Below, piece by piece: positions 33,668-42,727 of a DNA stretch of 48,831 nt. The translations under genes were made by a program, and so were the position numbers. The notes below the pieces were generated by a model. It was not told where the DNA came from. It saw only the letters and a list, made by a program, of their open reading frames with translations, and searched no databases. The stretch comes from Streptomyces spinosus (lineage in GTDB: Bacteria; Actinomycetota; Actinomycetes; Streptomycetales; Streptomycetaceae). The DNA is taken from the NCBI RefSeq assembly GCF_020400655.1, contig NZ_JAINRC010000034.1, positions 1 through 48,831 on the forward strand, given 5' to 3'. Each line of letters starts with the position of its first letter. Position 1 is the stretch's first letter.

Positions 33668-36600
33668 TTGCCCAAAGTTCCCATCCCCCGGCCCGGGCCG
33701 ATCGCCCTCGCCGTGGCGGCCGCGCTCACACTCGGCGTCATACCGGCGACTGCCGCTGTGTCCGCGTACGCCGCCGGCGAGGTATCGCCCAAGGACGCCG
33801 CACACCGAACCCCCGGCGATGCCGGCACGCACACCGTCACCCTGATCACGGGGGACAAGGTCACCATCGGGACCGCCGCCGACGGCACCGTCGTGCGCTC
33901 CTTTCAGGCCGCGAGCGGGGCCACCACCGGCTTCCACCGCGTTGTCGTGGACGGCGCCACCTATGTCTACCCCGACGCCGCCCTGCCGTACGTGAGCGCC
34001 GGCAAACTCGACAAGCAGCTCTTCAACGTGACGCGGCTGATCACCGAGGGCTATGACGACGCGCACAGCTCCCGGCTGCCGCTGATCGTGCGCTACACCG
34101 GAGCTGCCGCCAAGGCCCGCACCCGGACGAAGATGGCCGGCTCGACCGACGTCCGCCGCCTGGACAGCATCCAGGGCGCGGCCCTCGCCCAGAACCACAA
34201 GCAGGCACCGGAGTTCTGGTCCTCGCTCACCGGGGGTTCCGGCGCGGCGGCCCGGTCCGCGAAGCCGTCCTTCGCGGGCGGCGTCGCCCACGTGTGGCTC
34301 GACGGTAAGGTAAAGGCCGACCTGGCCGACTCCACCGCCCAGATCGGCGCGCAGAAGGTATGGGCGGAGGGCGACACCGGCCAGGGCGTGAAGGTCGCGA
34401 TGCTCGACAGCGGCGCGGACACCGAACACCCGGACCTGGTCGGGCAGGTGTCCGACAGCGCCAGCTTCGTCCCCGGCGAGGACGACATCGCCGACTACAA
34501 CGGCCACGGCACGCACGTCGCCTCGACCATCGTCGGCACGGGCAGTGCCTCCGGCGGCAAGGAGCGGGGTGTCGCCTCCGGCGCCCGGCTGGCCGTCGGC
34601 AAGGTGCTCAACTCCGAGGGCAGCGGTCAGGAATCCTGGATCATCGCGGGCATGGAGTGGGCCGCCCGTGACCAGAAGGCCAGGATCATCAGCATGAGTC
34701 TGGGCGGCGGCGGTGACAAGACCGACCCGATGAGCCAGGCCGTCGACGAACTGAGCCACGAAACGGGCGCGTTGTTCGTGATCGCGGCGGGCAACGGCGG
34801 CCCGCACTCCATCGGCAGCCCCGGTGCCGCGGACTCCGCGCTGACCGTCGGCGCCGTCGACTCCACCGACACGCTCGCCGACTTCTCCAGCCAGGGCCCG
34901 CGTGACGGCGACGGCGGGCTGAAGCCGGAGATCACCGCGCCCGGCGTCGACATCGTCGCGGCGCGCTCGCACTACAAGCGCGGCTCCGGCTACTACACCA
35001 CGATGAGCGGCACGTCGATGGCGACACCGCACGTCGCCGGTGCCGCCGCGCTCCTCGCCTCCGAGCACCCCGACTGGACGGGCACCCAGCTCAAGGAGGC
35101 GCTGGTCAGCAGCGCCAAGGCAACCGAGGCGTACACCCCGTACCAGGCGGGCGCCGGCCGGCTCGACGCGCTGGCGGCCGTGCACACCACGGTCTTCGCC
35201 ACCACGACCGCCTACTCCGGCTTCCACACGTGGCCCCCGAAGCCCGGAGAGACTGACGTCCAGACGGTGACGTACACCAACGTCGGCGACGCCCCGGCCA
35301 GCCTCAGCCTGGCGGTCGACGGCACCGTCCCAGCCGGGTTGTTCAGCCTCTCCGAGGATCATGTCACCGTGCCCGCGCACGGCACCGCCGCGGTCACGCT
35401 GACCGCGGCTCTGGACAAGCTGGCGGGCGACCAGTCGGTCAGCGCCATGATCACCGGTACGGACGCCGCCGGGACGGTCCGCGCCCGGACCCTGATCGGC
35501 GCGGCCCGCGAGGGCCGGCGGCAGAATCTGACCGTGGTCGCCAAGGACCGTTCGGGCAAGCCGCTGGAGGGCCGGGTCGTCCTGACCGCCGAACACCTCT
35601 TCACGGTGATGGACCTCGACGCGTCCGGCACCGGCACGGCGCGGCTGCCCGTCGGCAGCTACAGCGGCTGGCTCACCGGTGACGTGCAGGGCGCCGAAGG
35701 CCCGCACTCACGCGGCATGGCGCTGCTCGCCTTCAACGACGTGAAGCTGGACCAGGACCGTACCGTCACCCTGGACGGCCGCAAGGCACGCCGGATCCTG
35801 GCGCACGTGCCGCAGCAGACCACCGCCGTCGCACCGCGCCTGGATGCCCACCGGTCCTTCACCGACAGCCTGGTGGAGACGTCGATGCTCCCGGACTCGT
35901 CGTACGACAGCATCTGGGCGCTCCCGACCGGCAAGAAGGTCACCGACGGCGAATTCGAGACCGGCGCACGCTTCCGCCTCGAACAGCCTGCGCTGACCGT
36001 GAGCACGAAGTCGACGACCTTCAACGACCCGCTGGTCAAGCGCGCTGCCACACCGCTGCCCGCCGGTACCCGGAACCTGACGGCGGTCTTCGCCGGTGAC
36101 GGCACGGCCGATGAGCTCGCGCGGCAGAACGTGCGCGGCAAGGCCGTCGTGGTGCGCGGTGCCGGCACGGCGGGGATCAAGGCCCAGGCGGAGGTCGCCG
36201 CGGCCGCCGGCGCGCGGCTGCTGCTGGTCGTCAACGACGGCGTCGGCCGCATGGAGCCCTGGGACGAGAACCCCTGGAGCCCGGAGAGCCCGGCCCCGGT
36301 GACGGTGGCGACGCTCAACGCCGACCAGGGCGCCGACCTGCTCGGCCGACTCCGGCACGGCACGGTCTCGCTGAAGGTCACCTCGCACCCCACGACCGAC
36401 TACGTCTACGACGTCGTGCACCACTGGACGGGTGCCGTTCCGGCGGACCCGACCTGGCGTGAGGAGTCCGAGGATCTCGGCCGGGTGGACGTCTCCTTCC
36501 GGAACTACCGGCAGGGCAAGGCGATGGAGTTCCGCCCGGACGTCTGGCGCGGCTGGGCCGTCGGCAACCAGCTCACCGCGCCCGCCCAGGGCGAGCGCAC

Positions 36601-37381
36601 CGACTGGGTCACCGCCGGCACCACGTGGCTGGACGACGCCTTCATCCAGGGCGAGACCGGGCAGCACTCGATCGAGCCGCTGACCTACCCGGCGCGCAAG
36701 ACCGGCAAGGTCAGCTGGTTCGGCCCGATCCAGCGGCCCCGCATGGGGCCGATCAACTACCAGCCGGTGCGCTACCTCGACACCATGTACATCACCGCGC
36801 CCGGCTGGGGTGACTCGGGGTCCGGCCACGTCGGCGAGGCCGGCGCGAACTTCGACGTCAAGGACTGGATGTCGCTCTACCAGGGCGACCAGCAGCTCGA
36901 CTGGGGCAACGCCGAGTACCTCCAGGTTCCCGGCCTCGGCGCCGAGCGCCTGCCCTACCGGCTGGTCCTCGACAACGACCGCGGTACCTGGGCCAACCCG
37001 TACTCGACGCACACGCTGACCGAGTGGGACTTCACCTCCGCGGTCACCGGCAGCGATGCGGCGGTGTCCCTGCCGCTCATCCAGCTCGACTACGGCGTGG
37101 ACACCGACAAGTCCGGCCGTGCCGACCGGCACGCCGGCCTGACGGTGACCGCCTCGCACCTGCCGGGCACCACCAGCACCATCGGGAAACCGACCGTCGA
37201 GGTGTCGTACGACGACGGTGCGACCTGGCAGCGGACCGACCTGAGCCGGCGCGACGAAGGATGGCGGACGAACCTGCGCGCGCCGCGGTCCGCCGACTTC
37301 GTCACCCTCCGGGTCGGCGCCCGGGACAGCGCGGGCAACACCGTCTCGCAGACGATCACCCGGGCCTTCGGCCTGCGCTGA
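33668..37381 (+). CDS. Secreted S8 family (subtilisin-like) serine peptidase
   Basis: The 1237-residue protease starts at a TTG (33668) with AGGAG six bases upstream. A signal peptide (ALAVAAALTLGVIPATAAVS) precedes a propeptide with THTVTLITGDKVTIG. The S8 domain holds the triad D247 (VAMLDSGAD), H280 (NGHGTHVAS) and S450 (GTSMATPHVAGAAALLA). Beyond about residue 520 lie beta-rich C-terminal regions, including a PA-like segment around 810-900 (RQNVRGKAVVVRGAGTAGIK) and a final beta domain. Such large Streptomyces peptidases are secreted nutrient proteases. The gene is intact, flanked by an IS5 relic and a DUF488 pseudogene, and followed by a strong hairpin. Confidence 0.93.
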   Translation: MPKVPIPRPGPIALAVAAALTLGVIPATAAVSAYAAGEVSPKDAAHRTPGDAGTHTVTLITGDKVTIGTAADGTVVRSFQAASGATTGFHRVVVDGATYVYPDAALPYVSAGKLDKQLFNVTRLITEGYDDAHSSRLPLIVRYTGAAAKARTRTKMAGSTDVRRLDSIQGAALAQNHKQAPEFWSSLTGGSGAAARSAKPSFAGGVAHVWLDGKVKADLADSTAQIGAQKVWAEGDTGQGVKVAMLDSGADTEHPDLVGQVSDSASFVPGEDDIADYNGHGTHVASTIVGTGSASGGKERGVASGARLAVGKVLNSEGSGQESWIIAGMEWAARDQKARIISMSLGGGGDKTDPMSQAVDELSHETGALFVIAAGNGGPHSIGSPGAADSALTVGAVDSTDTLADFSSQGPRDGDGGLKPEITAPGVDIVAARSHYKRGSGYYTTMSGTSMATPHVAGAAALLASEHPDWTGTQLKEALVSSAKATEAYTPYQAGAGRLDALAAVHTTVFATTTAYSGFHTWPPKPGETDVQTVTYTNVGDAPASLSLAVDGTVPAGLFSLSEDHVTVPAHGTAAVTLTAALDKLAGDQSVSAMITGTDAAGTVRARTLIGAAREGRRQNLTVVAKDRSGKPLEGRVVLTAEHLFTVMDLDASGTGTARLPVGSYSGWLTGDVQGAEGPHSRGMALLAFNDVKLDQDRTVTLDGRKARRILAHVPQQTTAVAPRLDAHRSFTDSLVETSMLPDSSYDSIWALPTGKKVTDGEFETGARFRLEQPALTVSTKSTTFNDPLVKRAATPLPAGTRNLTAVFAGDGTADELARQNVRGKAVVVRGAGTAGIKAQAEVAAAAGARLLLVVNDGVGRMEPWDENPWSPESPAPVTVATLNADQGADLLGRLRHGTVSLKVTSHPTTDYVYDVVHHWTGAVPADPTWREESEDLGRVDVSFRNYRQGKAMEFRPDVWRGWAVGNQLTAPAQGERTDWVTAGTTWLDDAFIQGETGQHSIEPLTYPARKTGKVSWFGPIQRPRMGPINYQPVRYLDTMYITAPGWGDSGSGHVGEAGANFDVKDWMSLYQGDQQLDWGNAEYLQVPGLGAERLPYRLVLDNDRGTWANPYSTHTLTEWDFTSAVTGSDAAVSLPLIQLDYGVDTDKSGRADRHAGLTVTASHLPGTTSTIGKPTVEVSYDDGATWQRTDLSRRDEGWRTNLRAPRSADFVTLRVGARDSAGNTVSQTITRAFGLR

Positions 37382-37412
37382 CGTCACCCCCCGGGAGTCA
37401 CCCGGGACAGCA

Positions 37413-37453
37413 CCGCGTGGGTGGGACCGCAGCCGGCGGCCCCGCCCACGCGG
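37413..37453 (+). terminator. Hairpin downstream of the S8 peptidase
   Basis: CCGCGTGGGTGGG at 37413-37425 pairs with CCCGCCCACGCGG at 37441-37453 with one mismatch and a 15-base loop. It begins 32 bp after the peptidase stop codon, a convincing factor-independent terminator stem without a T-tract. Confidence 0.65.
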
Positions 37454-37463
37454 CGTTCCCAGG

Positions 37464-37853
37464 TGTCAGAGGATCTATGAGGACACCTCGTCGCGGAACG
37501 GCAAGCGCGTGCTCGTGGACCGCCTGTAGCCCCGCGGAATGCCCAGGGAACGGGCTCACGCGGACAAATGGCTCCGCGACGTGACGCCGTCGGCGGACCT
37601 GCGTCACTGGCACCACCACGACCAGGAGCGCTTCGCGGAGTTCGGGGATCGCTACATCGGTGAACTGGAGGACGCCGATCACCGGCCGGCCGTGCGGCAC
37701 CTGCGTGATCTCACCGCCCACGAGAAGGTCACCTTGCTCACCACCACCACTGGCGGTTCGGCGGCCGGCGTGCGCGACATCCTCGGCGCCGAGGCGCTCA
37801 CCTCTTACGGCACCGAGGAACTGATCCCCTACCTTGACGCCAAGCTCGCCGCC
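37464..37853 (+). pseudogene. DUF488 (YeaO-like) protein with in-frame amber codon
   Basis: Read through, the frame gives RIYEDTSSRNGKRVLVDRL, then TAG (37527-37529), then PRGMPRERAHADKWLRDVTP, RHWHHHDQERFAEFGDRYIG and HEKVTLLTTTTG. DUF488 proteins have the motif VLVDRLWPRG; the Trp codon TGG appears to have become TAG. The sequence also lacks a convincing start codon and changes character after about 37740. It is therefore a pseudogene, unless the downstream ATG at 37539 makes a short product. Function of the family is poorly defined. Confidence 0.7.
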
Positions 37854-37961
37854 CTCGCGGGAGCGACGGCGGCGAGACCTCCCCCGCCTGATCGAACCGT
37901 CCGACGCCAATGCGGGGCCCGGCGCCGGCGGCGCGCGAGCCCCACCCCGTCCACGGCGGAA

Positions 37962-39029
37962 TCAGCCGGCGGTCTTCGGCGGTACCTCGCCGTGCCGGTC
38001 GACGACTCCGCGGGCCATGACGGCGTCGACACCGAACAGGACGTCACCTGCCGTACTCCCCGTCCTGGCGCCACCGTTGATGAAGTACGCCTGCGAGCCG
38101 AGGTAGGCGAGTGTGCCCTTGTCGAAGATCAACACGGATCGGGTCCTGGAACCGCTGTCCTTGTGTGTGATGCCGATGCCGTGGCGGCCGGCCGCGTCGA
38201 CGGCGTCGGGGACCCGGGTGACGCCGGGAACCCTGGCGACGGCCTTGTACAGGGCGGAGGCGGTCGCGGGCGGCATGATCACGCTGCCCAGCAGGTCGCC
38301 GATCTCCCTGAAGACGGCTTCGTCCTTCGATTCGCCCTTCTCCACCGTGGTCTGGCTGTAGAGCACCTTGAGCAGGGCGTCGGGGTCGGTGGGCAGTTGG
38401 GCCAGCCACGCGTAGGTGGGGTGCCACAGGCCGGGGCGCACGGGAGTCGCGAAGGTACTGGGCACCAGTTGACCAGGCATGACGGCGTCTTTCCCACTCG
38501 AACGCAGCCAGCCGGTCGTGGTCACGGGACCGGGCTTCTGAGCCGTCCAGGCCTCTTCCTTGTGCGTGGCTCCGAGCGCCACCGGACCGCCGAAGGCGCC
38601 CTTGTTCTCGCGCGCCAGGCGCCGGATGTACACGAACTGGTCTTCCGTCACCGGCGTGACGTCCGTCTTCATGGCCGCGGCGGCGATCCGGTCGAGGGTG
38701 GCGGTCGCGCTGTTCACGCGGGCCGGTCCGGAAGCGGCGGACCCGGCCGCCGGAGCGGAACCGTGGCCGCCGTGGGAAGAGGTGATGACCAGGGCGCCGG
38801 CCAGGGCCAGTGACACGGCGGGCAGCACCAGGCCCAGGCGTGGCAGCCTGCGGCGGGGCGGGGCGGGCGACGTTGCGCCCGGAGCGGAGAGGTCCTGGTC
38901 GATCTGCTGCATCAGCATGTCCTTGTGGTGACGGTGGCGGCTCGGCGAGAGGTCCCAGTCGGCCGGAGCTGCCAGCAACTCCTCCGCTTGACTCCGGGCG
39001 GAGCCGGAGCGCGGGTTGTCGGCGTTCAT
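37962..39029 (-). CDS. CU044_5270 family membrane protein, ECF sigma partner
   Basis: The 355-residue protein has a cytoplasmic N-terminus of about 65 residues (AEELLAAPADWDLSPSRHRH). One transmembrane helix follows (LGLVLPAVSLALAGALVITS, about 66-86), then a large extracytoplasmic domain with DQFVYIRRLARENKGAF and GLWHPTYAWLAQLPTDPDAL, characteristic of the CU044_5270 family. Its ATG overlaps the sigma factor stop by 4 bp (ATGA). This arrangement is usual for genes coupled to an ECF sigma factor, so it probably acts as an anti-sigma or signal-sensing partner. Confidence 0.87.
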   Translation of the reverse strand: MNADNPRSGSARSQAEELLAAPADWDLSPSRHRHHKDMLMQQIDQDLSAPGATSPAPPRRRLPRLGLVLPAVSLALAGALVITSSHGGHGSAPAAGSAASGPARVNSATATLDRIAAAAMKTDVTPVTEDQFVYIRRLARENKGAFGGPVALGATHKEEAWTAQKPGPVTTTGWLRSSGKDAVMPGQLVPSTFATPVRPGLWHPTYAWLAQLPTDPDALLKVLYSQTTVEKGESKDEAVFREIGDLLGSVIMPPATASALYKAVARVPGVTRVPDAVDAAGRHGIGITHKDSGSRTRSVLIFDKGTLAYLGSQAYFINGGARTGSTAGDVLFGVDAVMARGVVDRHGEVPPKTAG

Positions 39030-39673
39030 CGGGTCTCCTCCTGCAGGAACAGGGCCGCGATCGCGGCCTCACTCTCTTCCTCTCCGCGACGGCCACGCGG
39101 TTCCACGTTTCCTCGAGGCGCTGCACCGGCGCTGTACCGGGCCAGTCGGGCCCGGGCACGCGAGAGCCGCGACCTCACGGTGCCGACCGGGATGCCCAGC
39201 GCCTCGGCGGCCTGCTGGTAGTCCAGCCCGGCGCCCACGCACAGGGCGATCACCTCCCTGTCCGGGCGCCGCAGCCGGCGCAGGGCGTCGTGGACAAGCG
39301 CGAGACGGCGGGCATCGTCGATCCGGCCGGCCGTCTCGTCGGCGAAGTCCTCCACGGGCCGGGGCTCCGGGCTGCGCGCCAGGAAGGCGAGCCGGCGGCG
39401 CAGACCGCGGTTGGCGTTGTGCGCCTTGTTCGTCGCGATGCCGAGCAGCCACGGTGTGAGTGAACCGCCCTCCGGATCGACCGTCTCCCGAGTGCGCCAT
39501 GCGCTGAGGAAGGTCTCGGACATCACCTCCTCGGCGTCCGACCAGTTACCGGTCAGCCGCAGGGCATGGCTGTAGACCGTGCGGGCGTTCCGGTCGTACA
39601 GGTCGGCGAACGCCGCACGGTCCCCCGCCCGTACGCGCGGCCGCAATGACTCACTGGGTTCTGTATGCCTCAC
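39026..39673 (-). CDS. ECF-type RNA polymerase sigma factor
   Basis: The 215-residue sigma-70 family factor has region 2 (FADLYDRNARTVYSHALRLT, DAEEVMSETFLSAWRTRETV) and region 4 (DREVIALCVGAGLDYQQAAE, ALGIPVGTVRSRLSRARARL). The GTG at 39673 has GGAGAG about ten bases upstream and gives a normal N-terminus; the frame is open to 39757. It is the first gene of a two-gene operon with the CU044_5270-type protein, its likely regulator. Confidence 0.9.
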   Translation of the reverse strand: MRHTEPSESLRPRVRAGDRAAFADLYDRNARTVYSHALRLTGNWSDAEEVMSETFLSAWRTRETVDPEGGSLTPWLLGIATNKAHNANRGLRRRLAFLARSPEPRPVEDFADETAGRIDDARRLALVHDALRRLRRPDREVIALCVGAGLDYQQAAEALGIPVGTVRSRLSRARARLARYSAGAAPRGNVEPRGRRGEEESEAAIAALFLQEETR

Positions 39674-40031
39674 ACTTTCTTCTCTCCGCGGGTCCGGCCG
39701 CGTTCCTGTGTCGTGCGCCACACCACCGGGAGGACGCACACCACTGGGCCCTCGCACACCGGGGCTACAGCGGCTTGGACGCGCAGGGGGCGCCCGTGCG
39801 TGACGCCCTGCGCTCGGGGCCCCGGGCGCGGCGCCTCGCGCCCTTCATGGCCGTGCTCCATCGCGGGCGGCGCTCGCCGTTCCCGGGGCCCCGAGCCCTC
39901 TTCGTGCCCCGTCAGACCCCGGGGGACGCCCATCGGCCGGTGCCGCTACTCCCACCGGCCCGGCAGCGGGCGCGGTCCAGGAGTGTCCCGTTCGTCGAGG
40001 TGATGGAACACGTGGTTGACTCCGAGGAGGA
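39674..40031. other. Intergenic region upstream of the sigma factor
   Basis: About 360 bp with no credible gene; all frames are arginine/proline-rich. It should contain the sigma factor promoter on the minus strand. It also separates the sigma operon from the end of the ferredoxin reductase gene. Confidence 0.35.
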
Positions 40032-41222
40032 TCAGAGATACTCGCGACGGGCGACGCTGAGTCTCTTCCCGCTGTTCCACCCGACGAGCCCGACGGGGGT
40101 TTCACCCCGCGAGACGAGCACCACGAACCGGCGGGACGCCAAGTCGCCTTCCAGGAGGGTTAGTTCGCCGTCTCCTGGCACGGACCCGTGCACCTGTATC
40201 CGCACGTCGTACTGGTCACTCCAGAAGTAGGGCACGGGCTGGTACCGCTCGCGCGCTCCCAGGATGTCCGCCGCCACGAACACGGCCTGCTGCGTGGCGT
40301 TGGTCCGGTTCTCCAGGCGTCTGCCGGTGCCACCTTCCCACGGGCCGCGCGCCACATCACCGACGGCGTAGACACCCTCCCCGGCACGACAGCGTTCGTC
40401 GCACACGACACCGTCGTCCAAGGTGAGCCCGCTGCCCGCCAGCCAGCCGGTCGCGGGTGTCGAACCCACGGCCACGGCGACGACGTCGGCGGGTACCGTC
40501 CCACCGTTCTCGAGGTGGACGCCGCCGACCCGGCCCGCGTGCTGCGAGAGACCGGTGACCCTGGTCCCGGTGCGCAGCTCCACCCCGTTGCCGGCATGCA
40601 GCTCGGCGATCATCTTGCCGATCTCGGGCCCGAGTTGGTGCCACATGGGAGTGGGGTTCGGGTCGAGGAGGGTGACGTCGACACCCAGTTCCCGCGCGGT
40701 GCAGGCGATCTCGCAGCCGAGGACACCCGCGCCGATGACGGCCACGTTGCGGGCCTTGAGCAAGTCCTTCCTGAGCCGCATGGCGTCCTCGAGGGTGCGA
40801 AGCGTGTGGACGCCGGCGAGGCCGTGCCCGTACGGCAGGGGCCTGGCCCTCAGTCCGGTCGCGATGACCAGGGTCCGGTAGGGAAGGGCGCTCCCGTCGG
40901 CCAGGCCGACCACCCGGTCGAGCACGTCGAGCCGGACCGCCGGCCGGCCGAGGGTGACGTCGACGCCCAGTGCGTCCAGGCGCTTCCCGTCGAACAGGGT
41001 GACCTGATCGGGTGTCCAGGTGCCGGCGAGGACCTTTTTGGACAACGGGGGCCGGTCGTACGGGAGATGTGGTTCGTCGCCCACCAGCCGGATGCTGCCG
41101 GTGAAACCCCTGCGGCGGAGCGCCTCGGCCGTCGTGGCTCCGGCGATCGAGCCTCCGATCAGCAGCACATCCGTGGCATCTACACGCTTCAACTGCGCTT
41201 CCCTGTCAGTCAGTTGACCCAA
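40032..41222 (-). CDS. FAD-dependent ferredoxin reductase (P450 redox partner)
   Basis: The 396-residue protein is a ferredoxin/rhodocoxin-reductase-type flavoprotein. It has VLLIGGSIAGATTAEALRRR (FAD), LPYDRPPLSKKVLAG, LVIATGLRARPLP, NVAVIGAGVLGCEIACTARE (NAD(P)H) and GEGVYAVGDVARGPW. It should pass electrons from NAD(P)H to the 3Fe-4S ferredoxin encoded at 42728, which serves the P450. The start is the TTG at 41222 (AAGGA four bases upstream); the TTG at 41192 with AGGGAA upstream is an equally possible start. It is divergent from the P450 gene. Confidence 0.9.
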   Translation of the reverse strand: MGQLTDREAQLKRVDATDVLLIGGSIAGATTAEALRRRGFTGSIRLVGDEPHLPYDRPPLSKKVLAGTWTPDQVTLFDGKRLDALGVDVTLGRPAVRLDVLDRVVGLADGSALPYRTLVIATGLRARPLPYGHGLAGVHTLRTLEDAMRLRKDLLKARNVAVIGAGVLGCEIACTARELGVDVTLLDPNPTPMWHQLGPEIGKMIAELHAGNGVELRTGTRVTGLSQHAGRVGGVHLENGGTVPADVVAVAVGSTPATGWLAGSGLTLDDGVVCDERCRAGEGVYAVGDVARGPWEGGTGRRLENRTNATQQAVFVAADILGARERYQPVPYFWSDQYDVRIQVHGSVPGDGELTLLEGDLASRRFVVLVSRGETPVGLVGWNSGKRLSVARREYL

Positions 41223-41229
41223 GTGATCC

Positions 41230-41258
41230 TTGACAGGGCAAGTTAATCAGGAAATATT
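41230..41258 (+). promoter_or_regulatory. Candidate promoter of the P450 operon
   Basis: TTGACA (41230-41235), a 17-base spacer and AATATT (41253-41258) match a vegetative -35/-10 pair closely, in a noticeably AT-rich patch. It lies about 150 bp upstream of the P450 start, implying a long leader. Confidence 0.45.
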
Positions 41259-41409
41259 GCAGAGCGTCGCCAAGACCCCGCCTCGCCAGGGACGTCGGAC
41301 GGTCGGCGGCGCACACCAGGTGGCGGCGCGCGTGCTCCGCCTCCCCGTCTCACACTTCGCCGGCTCGGGCACGCGCCCGTACGGCCCCATCATCCTGAGG
41401 AGACTTTCG

Positions 41410-42609
41410 TTGACCGCTAGCGAAAGCCGTGGCTTCGTCGTGACCGACAGAGAGCCGCGTTGCCCGTTCGACCCCTCCGCGCGACTGGTCGCCATGCGTG
41501 AGAGCGGCCGTCCCACCGAGATCCGGGTGAGCGAATCCGAGTACGGCGATGTGGACATGCTCCTGCTCACACGCTACGAGGACGTCCGCTCTGTCTTCGG
41601 CAACCGCAGGATCGACCACAGTTTCGTCCCGGCTCCTGCCGGTGAGGACAGCATCTCCAGTGCGCAGCCCGGGTTCCTGCCCCGGTACAACGGCGCCGAA
41701 CACCAGCGGCTGCGGCGTCTGGTCATGGGCACCTTCATGCCGAAGTCGGTGGCGGCCATGCGTCCGATGATCGAGCGCGTCGTCCAGCAGAAACTGGACG
41801 CGCTCGCGGCGGCCGGCCCCGAGGTGGATCTGGTCGCCGACTACGCCCTGTCCGTGCCGTCCTCGGTGATCGGCCACGTCCTGGGCGTACCCGAGTCCGA
41901 TCACGAACGTTTCCACACCGTCTCGGCAGGAGTGACCGACGTGTCACTGCCGCGCGACGAGGCGATGGCGGCCTTCATGCGGCTGAACGAGTACGTCGGC
42001 GCACTCGTGGCGGAGAACCACAAGAACCCCGGGGACGGTCTTGTCGGTCGCCTCGTGACGGGGCAGCACGGTGAGGCCACGGACGACGAGCTCATCGGGC
42101 TTCTCGGCATCCTGGTGGTGGCGGGTCACGAGACGACCGCGGCGATGATCGGCCTCAGCGCGCTCGCCCTGATGCAGCAGCCCGAGCAGCGGGCCATCAT
42201 GATGGACCCGGCGCACTCGACGGCGGACGCGGTCGAGGAGCTTCTGCGCTACCTGTCCATCTCGGGCACGCTGACGCGCGCCGTGGCCGAGGACATGGAG
42301 GTGGCCGGCCATCCGCTCAAGGCGGGTGACCGCGTGCTGGTGTCCGCGCTGACGGCCAACCGTGACCCGGAGTTCGTGGAGAAGCCCGACGTCCTGGACC
42401 TGACCCGCGAGCCCTCGGCGCACATGACCTTCGGCTACGGGATCCACCAGTGCGTCGGTCAGCACCTGGCCCGCGTGGAACTACAGATCGCCATGCCGGC
42501 GCTGTTCGAGAGGTTCCCCGACATCCGGCTCGCCGTACCTGCGGAGGAACTGCGGTACACCGGCGGCGGGAACGTGTACGCGCTGGAGAGCCTGCCGGTC
42601 CTTCTCTGA
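41410..42609 (+). CDS. Cytochrome P450
   Basis: The 399-residue bacterial class I P450 has the I-helix oxygen-binding motif AGHETT (238-243), the K-helix EELLR (ExxR, E277/R280) and the heme-binding loop HMTFGYGIHQCVGQHLAR with the thiolate ligand C348. I chose the TTG at 41410, seven bases after GAGGAGA; the upstream open frame has no support. It resembles actinobacterial CYP105/107-type hydroxylases, but the substrate cannot be read from the sequence. Its electron-transfer partners are encoded on either side: ferredoxin reductase (divergent) and ferredoxin (downstream). Confidence 0.93.
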   Translation: MTASESRGFVVTDREPRCPFDPSARLVAMRESGRPTEIRVSESEYGDVDMLLLTRYEDVRSVFGNRRIDHSFVPAPAGEDSISSAQPGFLPRYNGAEHQRLRRLVMGTFMPKSVAAMRPMIERVVQQKLDALAAAGPEVDLVADYALSVPSSVIGHVLGVPESDHERFHTVSAGVTDVSLPRDEAMAAFMRLNEYVGALVAENHKNPGDGLVGRLVTGQHGEATDDELIGLLGILVVAGHETTAAMIGLSALALMQQPEQRAIMMDPAHSTADAVEELLRYLSISGTLTRAVAEDMEVAGHPLKAGDRVLVSALTANRDPEFVEKPDVLDLTREPSAHMTFGYGIHQCVGQHLARVELQIAMPALFERFPDIRLAVPAEELRYTGGGNVYALESLPVLL

Positions 42610-42634
42610 CACGGGCCGGCTGGGGGCCGTGTCA
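42607..42634 (+). terminator. Hairpin including the P450 stop codon
   Basis: TGACACGG (42607-42614) pairs perfectly with CCGTGTCA (42627-42634) across a 12-base loop. It starts at the P450 stop codon. It may partially terminate or stabilise the mRNA so that P450 and ferredoxin are made in different amounts. Confidence 0.45.
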
Positions 42635-42650
42635 CCGGCCGACACAGCAA

Positions 42651-42715
42651 CGTATCAGCACGACGTATCAGCACCACGTATGAGCACAGCGAATCAGCTC
42701 GACGTATCAGCACAG
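42651..42715. repeat. Tandem 13-bp repeat, five copies
   Basis: Five head-to-tail units with exact 13-bp period begin at 42651, 42664, 42677, 42690 and 42703. The consensus is CGTATCAGCACGA; copies one, two and five differ only in the last three bases, and copies three and four carry one to a few further changes. The array fills most of the spacer between P450 and ferredoxin and ends at the ferredoxin Shine-Dalgarno (AGGGAAAGG). Confidence 0.9.
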
Positions 42716-42727
42716 GGAAAGGTGAAC

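Noticed and set aside
32771..35707. 978-codon minus-strand open frame
   Set aside because: Lies opposite the S8 protease; composition is Gly/Arg/Val-rich antisense, with no domain recognised.
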